DNA of 6,313 bases from an uncultured Collinsella sp. (GTDB taxonomy: Bacteria; Actinomycetota; Coriobacteriia; Coriobacteriales; Coriobacteriaceae), in assembly GCA_900555585.1 (NCBI GenBank), contig USLT01000043.1:1-6313 (forward strand). The letters run 5' to 3'. Made by a program: the position numbers and the translations under genes. The notes below the pieces were generated by a model. It worked only from the letters and a program-made list of their open reading frames with translations, was not told the DNA's origin and did not search any database. This document shows, piece by piece, positions 6,161-6,313 of the stretch. The first letter of the stretch is position 1. Every line of letters begins with the position of its first letter.

Positions 6161-6313
6161 GCAGGGTTGCGACGATGGAGTCCGCATGCGCCTTGCGCAA
6201 GGCATAGATGGTCGAGAGCGCGAGGACGGCGCCGACGGCCGCGATGGCGCCGAAGACCCAGGCGAGCGGAAGCGAGAACGCCAGGCCCTCGAAGCCGATG
6301 CTCATGGCGCGGA
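6144..6313 (-). CDS. C-terminal end of an FtsX-type ABC transporter permease (partial)
   Basis: Only the last 55 codons before TAG are in the window; the 5' part lies beyond the right edge. The visible residues contain one hydrophobic segment (about 11-37, AFSLPLAWVFGAIAAVGAVL onward), followed by the short basic tail ALRKAHADSIVATLREDSI. This order (last transmembrane helix, Arg/Lys, hydrophobic-polar turn, then LR-[DE]-x-I at the end) is the common C-terminus of FtsX-fold ABC permeases. It differs from the PARRAARLDP ending of the MacB-type permease downstream, so it is probably not a duplicate of it. It lies 57 bases upstream of the adaptor gene on the same strand and may share its transcript. 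Length, external domain and partner ATPase cannot be seen. Confidence 0.7.
   Translation of the reverse strand, partial: RAMSIGFEGLAFSLPLAWVFGAIAAVGAVLALSTIYALRKAHADSIVATLREDSI

Noticed and set aside
1..6313. Search for tRNA, rRNA, CRISPR, insertion sequence, integrase or phage signals
   Set aside because: No cloverleaf pattern, regularly spaced repeats, terminal inverted repeats or recombinase motifs were seen on either strand. Composition is even across the window, giving no sign of recent transfer.

Overview
The window is GC-rich DNA with strong third-position G/C preference and clear purine-rich ribosome binding sites. No outer-membrane efflux partner is visible. Codon use and gene style suggest a high-GC Gram-positive bacterium (Actinomycetota), perhaps a gut-type Coriobacteriia. 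That placement is an inference from general impression, not a marker gene.

Layout from left to right. Positions 1-1257 (minus) hold most of a glutamate-cysteine ligase (GCS2) family gene whose 3' end lies outside the window. A 228-base divergent intergenic region follows, with short inverted and direct repeats and a possible -10 box. Positions 1486-2673 (plus) encode a 395-residue multi-pass membrane protein of the flippase-like / lysylphosphatidylglycerol-synthase transmembrane family (UPF0104 type). It converges on a tightly packed minus-strand cluster. A small perfect-stem hairpin at 2674-2692 fills the 46-base gap between the two convergent stop codons.

The minus-strand cluster, in its own reading order, has four parts. 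The last 55 codons of an FtsX-type ABC permease (6144-6313) come first. A 57-base gap follows, then a HlyD/MacA-type adaptor (4668-6086), a MacB/LolD-type ATPase (3955-4668) and a MacB-type FtsX permease (2720-3958). The last three genes overlap at their ends: TAATG between adaptor and ATPase, ATGA between ATPase and permease. They almost certainly form one translationally coupled export system of the MacAB-like mechanotransmission class, adapted to a cell without TolC. The substrate cannot be read from the sequence; antimicrobial peptides, lipids, lipoproteins or small toxic molecules are all known for the class. The partial permease ends differently from the MacB-type one and probably belongs to a second ABC system whose remaining genes lie beyond the right edge.

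Nothing here demands a new biological system. The points most worth a second look are the ligase gene itself, the paired AACGG/CCGTT elements around its start, and the long disordered cytoplasmic tail on the adaptor. No tRNA, rRNA, CRISPR array, insertion sequence, integrase or attachment site was seen.
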